Below, piece after piece: positions 11,591-21,000 of a stretch of 33,360 nucleotides of DNA. Both the position numbers and the translations under genes were made by a program. How positions within the stretch are numbered: position 1 is the first letter of the stretch; every line of letters starts with the position of its first letter. Source of the DNA: Bradyrhizobium sp. NAS80.1. Lineage in GTDB: Bacteria > Pseudomonadota > Alphaproteobacteria > Rhizobiales > Xanthobacteraceae. The stretch lies in assembly GCF_001908205.1 (NCBI RefSeq), contig NZ_LGHL01000125.1, positions 1 to 33,360 of the forward strand. Direction: 5' to 3'. The notes below the pieces were generated by a model. It saw nothing but the letters and a program-made list of their open reading frames with translations. It did no database searches and had not been told where the DNA came from.

Positions 11591-11767
11591 GTCTGGCCTC
11601 CTCGATTCTTGCCGGGGTTACGGGGCGAGGGCCTCGGAACCACGCAAGTTACGGAAGGCGTAGACGATTCGGGTCCGAACTGACTACGCCGCGGGACGTG
11701 GAGGAGCCCGTTCGCGTGCGCGATCTGCGCGAGGCGGGGAGTATTCCAGATATGGGTACCAACGTCC

Positions 11768-11795
11768 TTGACTTCACTTGGTCCGGCCTTTAAGT
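11768..11795 (+). promoter_or_regulatory. candidate promoter of tRNA-Asp
   Basis: TTGACT at 11768-11773 and TTAAGT at 11790-11795 are 16 bases apart, placing a start about 25 bases before the tRNA. The -35 is good and the -10 weak. This is inference from spacing only. Confidence 0.35.
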
Positions 11796-11827
11796 CCCCC
11801 CTCGTTCCGCAGACATCTACGCGTCAC

Positions 11828-11904
<77 letters not shown>

Positions 11905-11933
11905 TTTCATGGCGGAATATCAATCACTTAAAA

Positions 11934-12315
11934 TCAGCCCGATCTGGACCTTTCTTGGAAAAGCGTCACCAAGTCCGGCGTGGAGACACTTTCGTACGGT
12001 TTTTGTTCCAGTTTGCGCGCGCCGACAGCGCGGGCTTCGTCGAAGCGACGCATATGTCCCCGGAAGTCATCGCCAAGGGTGTGCTTGGAATAGGCGGCGC
12101 CCGACCGGTTCAGAAAGATCGGCGCCTTCGGTGCTATGTCGGCGCCGAGCGGCTAGCCCGTGATAGCCCATGCGCCACACGCGCTGCACGCGAATCAGCA
12201 CCTCGCGGCGCCGCCACGACGCTTGCCGCGGATCGGGAGCGCTGTTGCTGATGCTCTTGGTCGGGTCGCCGCCCTCGGCGCGGTAGCGCATGCCGGAGCG
12301 TGCGATCGCGCTCAA
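11934..12315 (-). pseudogene. decayed tyrosine recombinase (phage-type integrase) fragment
   Basis: Two pieces of a recombinase-like sequence lie in different minus-strand frames. The upstream piece (to about 12315) reads SISNSAPDPRQ ... WRMGYHGLAA. The downstream piece, ending at the stop at 11934, reads APIFLNRSGAAYSKHTLGDD. In intact rhizobial integrases of this kind, as I recall them, about sixty residues carrying the first catalytic arginine lie between these segments. Here they are missing, the frame shifts, and a TAG at 12153-12155 lies in the downstream frame. The C-terminal His/Arg/Tyr box is also absent. It ends 30 bases from tRNA-Asp, a usual integration site. The gene is dead; family assignment rests on remembered motifs. 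Confidence 0.55.
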
Positions 12316-12887
12316 CGCCGAATGGGATGCCGTCCGTCAGGGCCGCGCATTGGCAGCCGGCGAGGCCCAGCCCACAGCTTCTTCGGCCGCGGCTGCTCGG
12401 TCGGAGGCTTAGCGAAAATGCCGACCTGCGGCATGCCGACGGGCACCGAGCCGTCGACCGTGGGATAGGCTTGGAAGGCGGTCGTGCGGACGCCAGCAGC
12501 CGACCAAGCAATGCGGACGCGGCGCATCAGGTCAAGCGATGCCTGCTTGTTGCTGTCGAGATTGCGCCAGTCGTGCATCCGCGTGGCGACCTCGGCAACC
12601 TCGACGACCACGTCCAGGGTGGAGAAGGCGCCGATGTCGATGCCGGTGGCGGTATGCTCGACGCAGGCAAGCCTGTGGTTGGCCTTGTTGCTGCTGGGGT
12701 CAACGCACAGGAACGGCGACCACCACGCCCCAAAGGGCACGCGGACGATGCCCTGCACCTCGCTGTGCTCATCGTGGGTCGGCCCGCGGACGCCGAAGCG
12801 GCAGAACGTCCAGCCCGGATAGGACTGATGGCATCTGGCACCACCGTGCCGATTGGGCCATGATTGCGATAGGGCAGGCAATGCCAA
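12312..12887 (-). pseudogene. unrecognised coding remnant, possibly once exported
   Basis: A minus-strand frame with coding-like composition (GC-rich third positions) reads about 190 residues, including the segment VVEVAEVATRMHDWRNLDSN and a later PVGMPQVGIFAKPP. No ATG start exists: a TTG at 12887 opens the track, and the bases just upstream, in frame, give a signal-like VVTAAACTLALPALS after a stop codon. It runs into the recombinase remnant without a clear end. I do not recognise the family. It may be a broken cargo gene of an old integrated element, or a chance frame. Confidence 0.35.
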
Positions 12888-13034
12888 CGTACACGCGGCA
12901 GCCGTGACAACAACAGGCCCGGACTTGGGTTACTTGCGCCAGGCTCAGGGCAGTCGGGAGCTGAGCTTCCGTTGCAACGCGAGGTTGACCCTCCCAATTC
13001 ACATCCCTAGGAGTACCGACAGCAAGAGTCTACG

Positions 13035-13071
13035 CTCTCGCTAAACTCTATTTCCAAGGAAAAGGCGAGAG
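13035..13071 (+). promoter_or_regulatory. hairpin over the ribosome site of the DUF2846-type gene
   Basis: A perfect 7-bp inverted repeat (13035-13041 against 13065-13071) ends six bases before the ATG at 13077. Its loop and 3' arm contain the AAGGAAAAGG purine run that would bind ribosomes. A role in translation control is only a suggestion. Confidence 0.35.
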
Positions 13072-13076
13072 TTTGT

Positions 13077-13616
13077 ATGCGACGTCTCGCATTACGGGTT
13101 TTGATACTTTTCGTTTTTGTCCAGGCCGGTGGATGGACGTGGCTTTCTGAAGCGGCAGCGGCTGGACCTCAGCATGAACCGAGGGCGACGACTGCACCTC
13201 AATCCAAGCAGCAAAGCGCGCGACCGGCACATTTATATTTCTTGCGTGAAAAGGGACTTTGGGCGACCGAGGCAGGCATCAAGATCGATGGTCGGCCAGT
13301 CGGCTCCGTCTCCAAGGGATACTATTTCTCTGTCGACATGCCGCCCGGACTACACCTCATCACCTGTGTGAATTCGCTTTCGAAGGATTATGAAGCCGAA
13401 GTGCAAATCGAGGCTGGACAAACCTACTATTTCGGCATCGGCACACCACAGACCGGCGCACCGGGACAGGACCTCCTCAATCACGCTGTTTCCGGCAGTA
13501 GCGGACAGCAATTGCGGTCGACGTCCCCCCTTATGTCTGGTTTTTCCGGAGCTGCCCTCTATCAAATCGAAGCAACAGAAGGGGCGACAATCATCGGTCA
13601 GTTAAAGCCGAAATAG
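13077..13616 (+). CDS. exported DUF2846-type protein
   Basis: A 179-residue secreted or lipoprotein-like protein. Residues ~1-28 form a signal peptide (MRRLALRVLILFVFVQAGGW ... EAAAAG). A Gln/Pro/Ala-rich linker of about 20 residues follows. The mature domain holds the DUF2846 pattern: LYFLREKG, then IKIDGRPVGSV, GYYFSVDMPPGLHLI and EAGQTYYFGI. These domains form small beta-sandwiches of unknown function. No lipobox cysteine is seen near the cleavage site, so a soluble periplasmic form is more likely. Codon use is less GC-rich than in neighbouring genes, and the gene borders the eroded region after tRNA-Asp, so it may have been acquired. It stands alone. Confidence 0.8.
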   Translation: MRRLALRVLILFVFVQAGGWTWLSEAAAAGPQHEPRATTAPQSKQQSARPAHLYFLREKGLWATEAGIKIDGRPVGSVSKGYYFSVDMPPGLHLITCVNSLSKDYEAEVQIEAGQTYYFGIGTPQTGAPGQDLLNHAVSGSSGQQLRSTSPLMSGFSGAALYQIEATEGATIIGQLKPK

Positions 13617-14001
13617 CGGCGGCTCCGCTTTGGTTCAGGAGGCGACCATCCAACCAATTTCGCTCCATTTCGTCTTGGGTAGCGGGAGCGCGCGTCAGTC
13701 GGCTGGCGCAAACAGGGGAAGTTGTACTGAAGCGGCCAGCCTGCTCTTGCGGCAGCGGAGTTGAATTACTTGGTGGAGCGGCTTCCGAGGCAGGCCGAAT
13801 GAACTGGGGCAACCTGCCCACTCTGGTGGCAGTAGAGAAACTCGGCCTCGCTCAGCCAACGGTCGGGCCAGAGAAGAGGGGGGGAGTTGTAACCGCGCGG
13901 CCCTTAGCCGCGAGAAATAGACAACCTTCGTGCCGGTTGTACGAGCACACATCTTGCGGCGGACGGAGCGTAAGCGGAACGTCCTCGCTTCCTGGTCTTG
14001 T
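13617..14001. other. intergenic stretch without a recognised gene
   Basis: Frames of up to about 100 codons exist on both strands but none has a clear start, domain or known family. A 6-bp GC stem (13896-13901 with 13907-13912) lacks a T tract on either side. The stretch lies between a plus-strand gene and the 3' end of the GAPDH gene and may be decayed DNA. Confidence 0.45.
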
Positions 14002-15009
14002 TCAGATCAGCTTCCCCATCGCTACGGCGGTATCCGCCATACGGCATGAGAATCCCCACTCGTTGTCATACCACGACATCACGCGCACCAGCGTGCCGTC
14101 CAAGACCTTCGTCTGATCCATGTGGAAGACGGAACTGTGCGGATCGTGGTTGAAGTCGACGGAAACATTGGGATTGTTGGTATAGCCAAGAATCCCCTTG
14201 AGCTGCTGGTCGGCGGCTCGCTTGATCGCGGCGTTCACCTCGTCCTTCGATGTGGCCCTCTTGGCGACGAACTTGAAATCGACCACCGAAACATTCGGCA
14301 CTGGGACGCGAATGGCGACACCGTCAAGTTTTCCGTTCAGTTCCGGCAGCACGAGGCCGACAGCCTTTGCCGCGCCTGTTGAAGTCGGGATCATAGACAT
14401 CGCCGCGGCTCGCGCTCGGTACAAGTCTCGGTGCAATGTATCCAGCGTCGGCTGATCGCCGGTATAGGCATGGATCGTTGTCATGAAGCCCTTTTCGATC
14501 CCGATCGCATCGTTGAGCACCTTGGCAACGGGCGCCAGACAGTTGGTCGTGCACGAGGCGGCGGAGACGACCTTGTGCTCCTTCGACAGCGCGCCATGAT
14601 TGACGCCGTAAACCACCGTGATATCGGCGCCGTCGGCGGGCGCGGAGACGAGGATAGCCTTTGCGCCCGCTGTGAGATGAGCGGAAGCTTTGGCCTTCGA
14701 GTTGAAGACGCCCGTGCATTCGAGCGCGATGTCAACGCCCAGATCCTTCCATGGCAGACCTGAGGGATCCTTGATCGCGGTCACCTTGACTTTGCGGCCG
14801 CCAACGCTGATGGCGTCGCCTTCAACCTTGACTTCACCCGGGAAGCGGCCGTGCACGGAATCGTATCGTAGAAGGTGCGCGTTGGTCTCGACGGGCCCCA
14901 GATCATTGACGGCGACCACCTCGATATCCTTGCGGGCGTCTTCGATGATGGCCCTGAGAATGTTGCGGCCGATGCGGCCGAATCCGTTGATGGCGACTCG
15001 AACGGTCAT
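14002..15009 (-). CDS. gap: glyceraldehyde-3-phosphate dehydrogenase
   Basis: A 335-residue type I phosphorylating GAPDH, converting glyceraldehyde-3-phosphate, phosphate and NAD+ to 1,3-bisphosphoglycerate in the cytoplasm. The Rossmann motif INGFGRIGR is at residues 7-15 and the cofactor-contacting VNDLG at 35-39. The active site SAASCTTNCLAP holds catalytic C153, with H180 in TTIHAYTGDQ. The C-terminus has WYDNEWGFS. The ATG at 15009 has GGGAG at 15018-15022; the upstream in-frame codon at 15048 adds 13 unlikely residues. It diverges from the lactate permease gene. It is not beside pgk, as housekeeping gap genes often are, so it is probably a second GAPDH belonging to the carbohydrate block. 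Confidence 0.96.
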   Translation of the reverse strand: MTVRVAINGFGRIGRNILRAIIEDARKDIEVVAVNDLGPVETNAHLLRYDSVHGRFPGEVKVEGDAISVGGRKVKVTAIKDPSGLPWKDLGVDIALECTGVFNSKAKASAHLTAGAKAILVSAPADGADITVVYGVNHGALSKEHKVVSAASCTTNCLAPVAKVLNDAIGIEKGFMTTIHAYTGDQPTLDTLHRDLYRARAAAMSMIPTSTGAAKAVGLVLPELNGKLDGVAIRVPVPNVSVVDFKFVAKRATSKDEVNAAIKRAADQQLKGILGYTNNPNVSVDFNHDPHSSVFHMDQTKVLDGTLVRVMSWYDNEWGFSCRMADTAVAMGKLI

Positions 15010-15287
15010 TTTTTCAGCTCCCTTTGCTGGCACCACGCTCGACAGCATTTGGATCGTGAAGACTGCAACGATTGTTTAAGCGCGATCTATGGCGGCCGAC
15101 CTTGATATTCCGGACACCTGGTCCTTTGGCCACATCCCGCTTCAAGAGCCAGAGCATCGCTTAGGAATCTCCTCGCGCTTGCGCGCAATTTTTTTGCAAT
15201 CGCAATCAGGAGACCCGGTTCTGCGCAAGGTCGACGCATGGTAGCTATTGGTTGGGGGTGAGCCAAATCAAGTCCACGGGAAGTTGA
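15010..15287. promoter_or_regulatory. divergent control region between gap and the lactate permease gene
   Basis: This 278-base divergent gap must hold both promoters. Visible structure: a perfect palindrome TTGCGCGCAA at 15179-15188, seven T (15189-15195), and TTGCAATCGCAA at 15194-15205 with the same TTGC/GCAA half-sites. The spacing does not match the FNR/FixK pattern, so any regulator is unknown. Confidence 0.4.
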
Positions 15288-16793
15288 ATGGCAGCCTTAG
15301 TCGCGATTGCTCCGCTCGCCTTGATCGTTCTCCTCATGGCCGTATTGCGGTGGTCGGCCGCGAACGCGGGACTGGTCGGACTCGTGGCGGCCACGGCTGG
15401 CGCAATCGGATTCTTTGGCTTCGGAACGAATATCTACGCTGAGCAAGGCCGTGCTGGAGCGCTCATCGGAACCGGCGCGGAGGCGATTTTCTCGGCCGTT
15501 GACATTCTGTGGATCATCCTGCCGGCCTTGTCACTCTATGAGCTGCAGCAGCGTTCGGGCGCGATCGATGCTATCCGGACGGGACTGATGAGTTTGTCCT
15601 CGGACAAGACCTTGCTTGCTCTCATCATCGCTTGGTTCTTCGCGCCGTTCATGGAAGGAGCGGCGGGGTTCGGCACGCCTATCGCTCTGGCTGCGCCTCT
15701 GCTGGTCAGCCTCGGTTTCACGCCCGTGGTGGCGGTCGCGTTACCGCTCATTGGTCATGTCACGGGCACTTCTTTTGGCGCGCTCGGCACGCCGATCTTC
15801 GCGCAGGCCGACGTGTCAGGCATCAGCGGCAACAGCATCGCGCCGCCGACGGCATTGCTGCACGCGAGCCTGGCGCCATTGCTGGTGCTTTCGATCGTGT
15901 TCATCGCGGGCACAGGACGTTTTCAGGCAAAATATGTGGCATGGGCCATGCTCGCCGCCATTTGTTTCCTGCTGCCTTACCTGGCCTTGGCCATTTGGGT
16001 GGGACCAGAGTTGCCGACGCTCGGCGGAGCGCTCGCCGGCGGATCGGCATTTGCTTTTGTTCTCAGGCGAATGCACGCGCAGCAATCTGAACGCCTGGAT
16101 GCGAGATCGCTTGCCGCTGCTGGTCTGCCGTATGGCGTGCTGGTCGGCTTAATCCTCGTGACGCGTCTCGTTCCGCAGATCCGCGATGCGCTCCGGCACG
16201 TTGTGCTCGAATGGGGGTTACCTGGACCGTTCGGCGGGCGTGTCGAGCCCCTCTATCATCCCGGGACCATGCTACTCGCCGGATTTCTGCTCGGAGGGCT
16301 CTTGCAGGGGTGCAAGACTGCCGACCTGGCCGGTGCCGTCGCTGCCGCCGTTCGACGGTTGGTTCCCGTCGCCGTTGCCTTGTTCGCGATGCTCGCAATA
16401 GCCCGGCTGATGGTCCATGCGGGCATGATAGAGGCGCTGGCGGAGACAGCCACGCGGACCGGTCAGGCCTGGCCGCTGCTTGCTCCTTCAGTTGGGGCCA
16501 TCGGCTCCTTCATCACAGGCTCCACAACCGTCTCCAACATCCTCCTGACGGATCTTCAGCAGGCGGCGGCTGCCAGGCTCGGCTTGCCGATGCTCGCGTT
16601 GGTCGCCGCTCAAGGATTCGGAGCTGCCGTCGGCAATTGCGCCGCGCTGCACAACATCATCACAGGCGCCGCGACGGTCGGCCTGCAAGGACGCGAAGGC
16701 GATGTGCTGAGAAAAACCGGACCAGTTTGTCTCGGATATCTTGCGCTCGGGGGCGCTCTGGTATTGGCGCTTGCGCGGTGGTTCCCTTTTTGA
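15288..16793 (+). CDS. L-lactate/glycolate permease (LctP family)
   Basis: A 501-residue polytopic inner-membrane transporter of the lactate permease family (TC 2.A.14), which moves lactate or glycolate with protons. It has about twelve to thirteen hydrophobic helices. Family signatures are clear: APFMEGAAGFGTPIA, HVTGTSFGALGTPIF, GSFITGSTTVSNILL and NCAALHNIITGAAT. It is a little shorter than E. coli LldP (551). The start at 15288 has GGGAAG just upstream. It is followed 170 bases later, on the same strand, by a D-lactate dehydrogenase-like gene, which points to lactate handling. Direction of transport (uptake or export of fermentation lactate) depends on gradients and is not shown by sequence. 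Confidence 0.93.
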   Translation: MAALVAIAPLALIVLLMAVLRWSAANAGLVGLVAATAGAIGFFGFGTNIYAEQGRAGALIGTGAEAIFSAVDILWIILPALSLYELQQRSGAIDAIRTGLMSLSSDKTLLALIIAWFFAPFMEGAAGFGTPIALAAPLLVSLGFTPVVAVALPLIGHVTGTSFGALGTPIFAQADVSGISGNSIAPPTALLHASLAPLLVLSIVFIAGTGRFQAKYVAWAMLAAICFLLPYLALAIWVGPELPTLGGALAGGSAFAFVLRRMHAQQSERLDARSLAAAGLPYGVLVGLILVTRLVPQIRDALRHVVLEWGLPGPFGGRVEPLYHPGTMLLAGFLLGGLLQGCKTADLAGAVAAAVRRLVPVAVALFAMLAIARLMVHAGMIEALAETATRTGQAWPLLAPSVGAIGSFITGSTTVSNILLTDLQQAAAARLGLPMLALVAAQGFGAAVGNCAALHNIITGAATVGLQGREGDVLRKTGPVCLGYLALGGALVLALARWFPF

Positions 16794-16962
16794 GGTTGAG
16801 AGGCGACCCGAGGTTTTAGATCGTGCGAAAATGTTTCAACAGCACTGTCCTATCAGGAACCCGCGCGGTGACTGAATCCTGCCATCAATGTGAGGTTGCA
16901 TGGGATTGGACCGTGTAAGCTCATCGGCGCTGTGAACCCGTGCTCAGACCCGGGAGACCACC

Positions 16963-17973
16963 ATGAACATTGTCGTGTTTGAAACCGAGGAATGGGAGCG
17001 ACCAACCTTCCTGCGTCTTGAGCCACACCATCGCGTACGATGCAGTGCTGAACCGCTCGACAAGCGGAACGCGGCTGAGTTCTCCGACGCCGAGGTTGCC
17101 AGCCCATTTGTCAATTCGCGGTTGGACGCATCGGCCCTCTCACAATTCCCGAAGTTAAAGCTGATCGCGACGCGATCGACCGGATACGATCACATCGATC
17201 TCAATTACTGCGCCACGCACGCCATCACTGTGTCGAACGTGCCTGACTACGGCGACTCGACGGTGGCCGAGCACGTTTTCGCTCTGCTGTTGGGCGTTGC
17301 GCGCAAACTCGTGGAGTCGGTGGAGCAGACGCGACGCGGGCGGTTCACGCAGACAGGGCTGCGAGGCTTTGAGCTCCGCGACCGGGTCATCGGCGTAGTC
17401 GGCACCGGCCGGATCGGGCTCCGTGTGATCGAAATCGCATGCGGCTTCGGCATGAATGTTCTTGCTTACGATCTGCGACCGGACGAAGCAGCCGCTACCC
17501 GTCTCAAGTTTGCCTACACGAGCCTCGACAAGCTGTTGTCCGATTCCGACGTCGTAACGCTGCACGTGCCTGCGACGTCTGGCACCACTCGCATGCTCTC
17601 AGATCGCGAGTTCTCCCGCATGAAGCCGGGTGCGATCCTGATCAATACCGCACGCGGCCATATCGTTGACGTTGAAGCGCTGGTGCGGGCGCTGGCTGAT
17701 GGAAGGCTTCGCGGCGCTGGCCTCGACGTCCTGCCGCAGGAACCTTTGATCCGTGAAGAGGCGGCGATCTTCCACCAGGAGGCGGCCCCGGACGCCGACG
17801 ATTTCAAGGCGCTGGTGGCAAACCACGTGTTGCTGCGCTTTCCGAATGTGATTTGTACGCCGCACAATGCCTACAACACCGAGGCGGCCCTGGAGCGAAT
17901 CGTCGCGACGACACTTTCTAACGTCGAGGCATTTGCACGGGGGACGCCACAGAATGTTGTGTCGGGGCATTGA
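16963..17973 (+). CDS. D-2-hydroxyacid dehydrogenase, probably D-lactate dehydrogenase
   Basis: A 336-residue NAD-dependent D-isomer-specific 2-hydroxyacid dehydrogenase. The NAD motif GTGRIG is at residues 147-152, with D170 at the end of strand two favouring NAD over NADP. The catalytic set is R231 (INTARGHIVD), E260 (VLPQEP) and H301 (CTPHNAYNTEA). The insert before the catalytic histidine (about 265-292) and the overall layout fit fermentative D-LDH (LdhA-like), which reduces pyruvate to D-lactate, better than glycerate or phosphoglycerate dehydrogenases. GGGAG lies nine bases before the ATG at 16963. It follows the lactate permease gene and converges with the GH65 fusion gene 50 bases on. 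Substrate choice is inferred from context. Confidence 0.88.
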   Translation: MNIVVFETEEWERPTFLRLEPHHRVRCSAEPLDKRNAAEFSDAEVASPFVNSRLDASALSQFPKLKLIATRSTGYDHIDLNYCATHAITVSNVPDYGDSTVAEHVFALLLGVARKLVESVEQTRRGRFTQTGLRGFELRDRVIGVVGTGRIGLRVIEIACGFGMNVLAYDLRPDEAAATRLKFAYTSLDKLLSDSDVVTLHVPATSGTTRMLSDREFSRMKPGAILINTARGHIVDVEALVRALADGRLRGAGLDVLPQEPLIREEAAIFHQEAAPDADDFKALVANHVLLRFPNVICTPHNAYNTEAALERIVATTLSNVEAFARGTPQNVVSGH

Positions 17974-18023
17974 GGTTCGCACTGGAGTCGATTTCACTCC
18001 TCGCATAGTTAGTGCCCGTGTGA

Positions 18024-21000
18024 TCACGAGGGACGAACGAGCGTCAGGCTGGTGCGGTCGCCCGGGCGCAGGACGACATGACGGTCGCCGACCGCGATAG
18101 AGATCGGCTCTGCCCCACTCGGATCACTCGAAAGCGTTAGCGCGTCCTGGGTTATGTCCACGCTGAGCGAGTGCTGGCGATAGCGGAGCCGAAAAGCGAG
18201 CCGACGCAATTCATCCGGCAGTGCCGGATGGAAATGTAGTTCTTCTCCGCGCAGCTCCAGCCCTGTGAAGCAGCGTTGCAACAGGTCGATCGTGCCAGCC
18301 ATGGCGCCAAGATGGATGCCTTCGCGCGTGGTTCCTCCTTGAACGTCGCTGATGTCGCTTTGCAGGGCCTCCGTGAACAACGACCAGGAGCGCTGCCGGC
18401 AGGAGCGCGCTAGTACCCAAGCATGCACAATGGCACTCAAGGTGGAGCCGTGCGAACTGCGTCGCAAATAATAGTCGATGGTTCTGGGGATCGTACCAGG
18501 ATCGAAGGCATAGCCGAGACGCTCGAAGAGCTCCGCCAGTTCTTCTGCGGAAAACACATAGAACAACATCAGGACGTCGGCCTGCTTGGAGAGCTTGTAG
18601 CGATTGGGCGTGTCGTTCTCTGCCTCGAGGATCAGATCGAGGCGCATGATGTTTGGGTACTTGTGCCGATAAGCGTTCCAGTCGAACTCCTGCAGCGCCT
18701 CATAGCCCTCAAACTGGCTGAGAATGCCGTCGTGATGGAATGGCAGGTAAAGCTTGCAGCTGACATGTTCCCAATGTACGAGTTCCTCCTGCTCGATCCG
18801 CAGGTCCCGACACAACTCTTGGCAACGTTCTTTCGGCAACAGCTCAAAGAGATCGAGCGCGCGCGTTACGCACCAAGCCGCCATGACATTGGTGTATGCG
18901 TTGTTGTCCAAACCCGGCGCATCGCGATCCGGATAACCGTCGTGGAATTCGTCCGGGCCTATGATGCCGCGAATATCGTAGCGGCCGCGTGCTTCGTTCC
19001 ATTGCGCGATGCTGGCCCAAAAGCGGGCGATCTCGAACATCAACTCGGCGCCGAAGGAGTAAAGGAACTCGGCATCGCCGGTCGCTTGGTAGTACTGCCA
19101 GACATTGTAAGCGACCGCAGCGCCAACATGGCGCTGAAGATGCGTGTCGTCCTTGATCCAGTTGCCGGAGCGAGGGTTGAAGTACATGACGTCGGTTTCT
19201 TCGCGGCCATCGCTCCCGCTCTGCCACGGGTACATCGCACCGCGGAATCCAGCTTGCCGGGCAGCCCATCGCGCTTCGTCGAGGCGCCGGTAGCGGTAGA
19301 GCAGCAGCGCACGAGCGAGGATCGGCAGGTGCAAGCTCAATAATGGGAAGATGAAGAGCTCGTCCCAGAAGATGTGGCCGCGATACCCCTCGCCATGCCA
19401 GCCGCGGGCAGGGATGCCGGCGTCCAGCTCCATGCTGTGACTGGAAGCTGTCTGGAGCAGATGGAAGAGGTGCAGGCGCACGGCCAAGTGCGTCTCATCC
19501 GCTTCGTCGCCGGCGACATCGAGCAGATCCAGATCAGTGCGCTCCCACAAGTTTCCCCAGGCACGTTCATGGGTTTGCAGAAGTGCATCAAAGCCTTCGG
19601 CCCGCACGATCGCAGTGCGCGCGGCAGTTTCCGGATCGGCGATGGCGCGGTCTCTGGAGGTATACAGCGCGATGATCTTCTCGATTTCAGTACTGACGCC
19701 CGGCGTGACGTCAAGGATGACATCGTAGCCAACACGTGCCGCTTCCTTGATCGGGCGCTTGTCGACGGCGACATCGAGCCCGCGCACGCTTACCTCAATC
19801 CGTGCGGCCTGTGCGAGCCGCAGCTTCGACTGCGTCGTCTCGACCTGGAGCAGCATGGAGCTAGGTGCAATGGCGGCGGCGTCGCACACACGCAGATTCC
19901 TGCTTGCAAACGCTTTGTAGCGCGGCACGCCGGTATTGGCGACGTCGCCGTCCAGCATGGCGCGCACCGTGAGCCGGCCCGACCAGTTCTCCGAAGTGAT
20001 GGTGACATGCTGGCCGGCGAGGTGCTTGGCGTCCATGTGCACGAACCGGCGCTCGGCGAGGCTGGTTTCCCGCCCGAGCGCGTCGCGTACGCGCAAAGTT
20101 CGCAAGTAAAGGCCGCGGCGCAGATCGAGCGTTAGCTGATACCCAAGGATTTCGACGCGACGCAGGTCGAACCATTCTCCCTCGTCGATTCGGAACGTCA
20201 GTGGCAGCCAGTTGGGGAGGTTGACCAGGTCCTCGTTCTCGATCGGACGGCCATCGATCAACGTCGTGAGCCGGTTGTAGGCGCCGGCAAGATACGTGCC
20301 GGGATAATGCAGGTCATCAGCGCGTGCCTCCGCAGCCGCTCCGCGGGTCACGAAATACCCGTTGCCGACGGCGAACAGGGTTTCGCGACGGCCCTCCAGG
20401 GCAGGGTCGAAACCCTCATGGGCAAACAGCCACGGGTCCGGTCTAGCCTGCGCTGCTGGATGGCAGGTCTCTGTTCCCGATTGCGCGATGAACGGGTCGA
20501 GCCGATGCACATCCAGCTGCGCCGTGCGCCGTCGTGTCGGCCCATCCTCCAATTCCAAATCGATCTGGTTGAGGTCGGCGACAACGATATCGGCGCCAGC
20601 GTCTTCCAGGGCCGTCCCATGGCCGGTCCGGTCGATGCCGATGACAAGGCCGAAACCGCCGGCTCGTCCCGCGGCCACGCCGGCAATCGCGTCCTCGATG
20701 ACGACGGTGCGCTCGGGCGAGATCCCGAGGCGCCGCGCCGCCTCGAGAAACGTATCCGGCGCCGGCTTCCCCCGCAGCCCCGACGCCGCGGCATCCTGTC
20801 CGTCAACGCGAGCATCGAACAGCCGGTCGAGCCGTGTGGCTTGCAGAACCTCTCGGCAGTTTCGGCTCGCCGAAACCACCGCTGTCCTGAGGCCGAGGGC
20901 GCGCAGACGCCGTATCAGCGCCACCGTGGACGGATAGATGTCTACCCCCTTGCTGCGCATCCGCTCGAGAAACAACCCGTCCTTTCGCTTGGCGAGGCCG

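Noticed and set aside
13896..13912. GC hairpin as terminator for GAPDH
   Set aside because: Stem of six pairs with no T run on either strand.
15049..15287. An FNR/FixK box (TTGAT-N4-ATCAA or TTGC-N6-GCAA) before the fermentative genes
   Set aside because: Half-sites occur but never with the required spacing.
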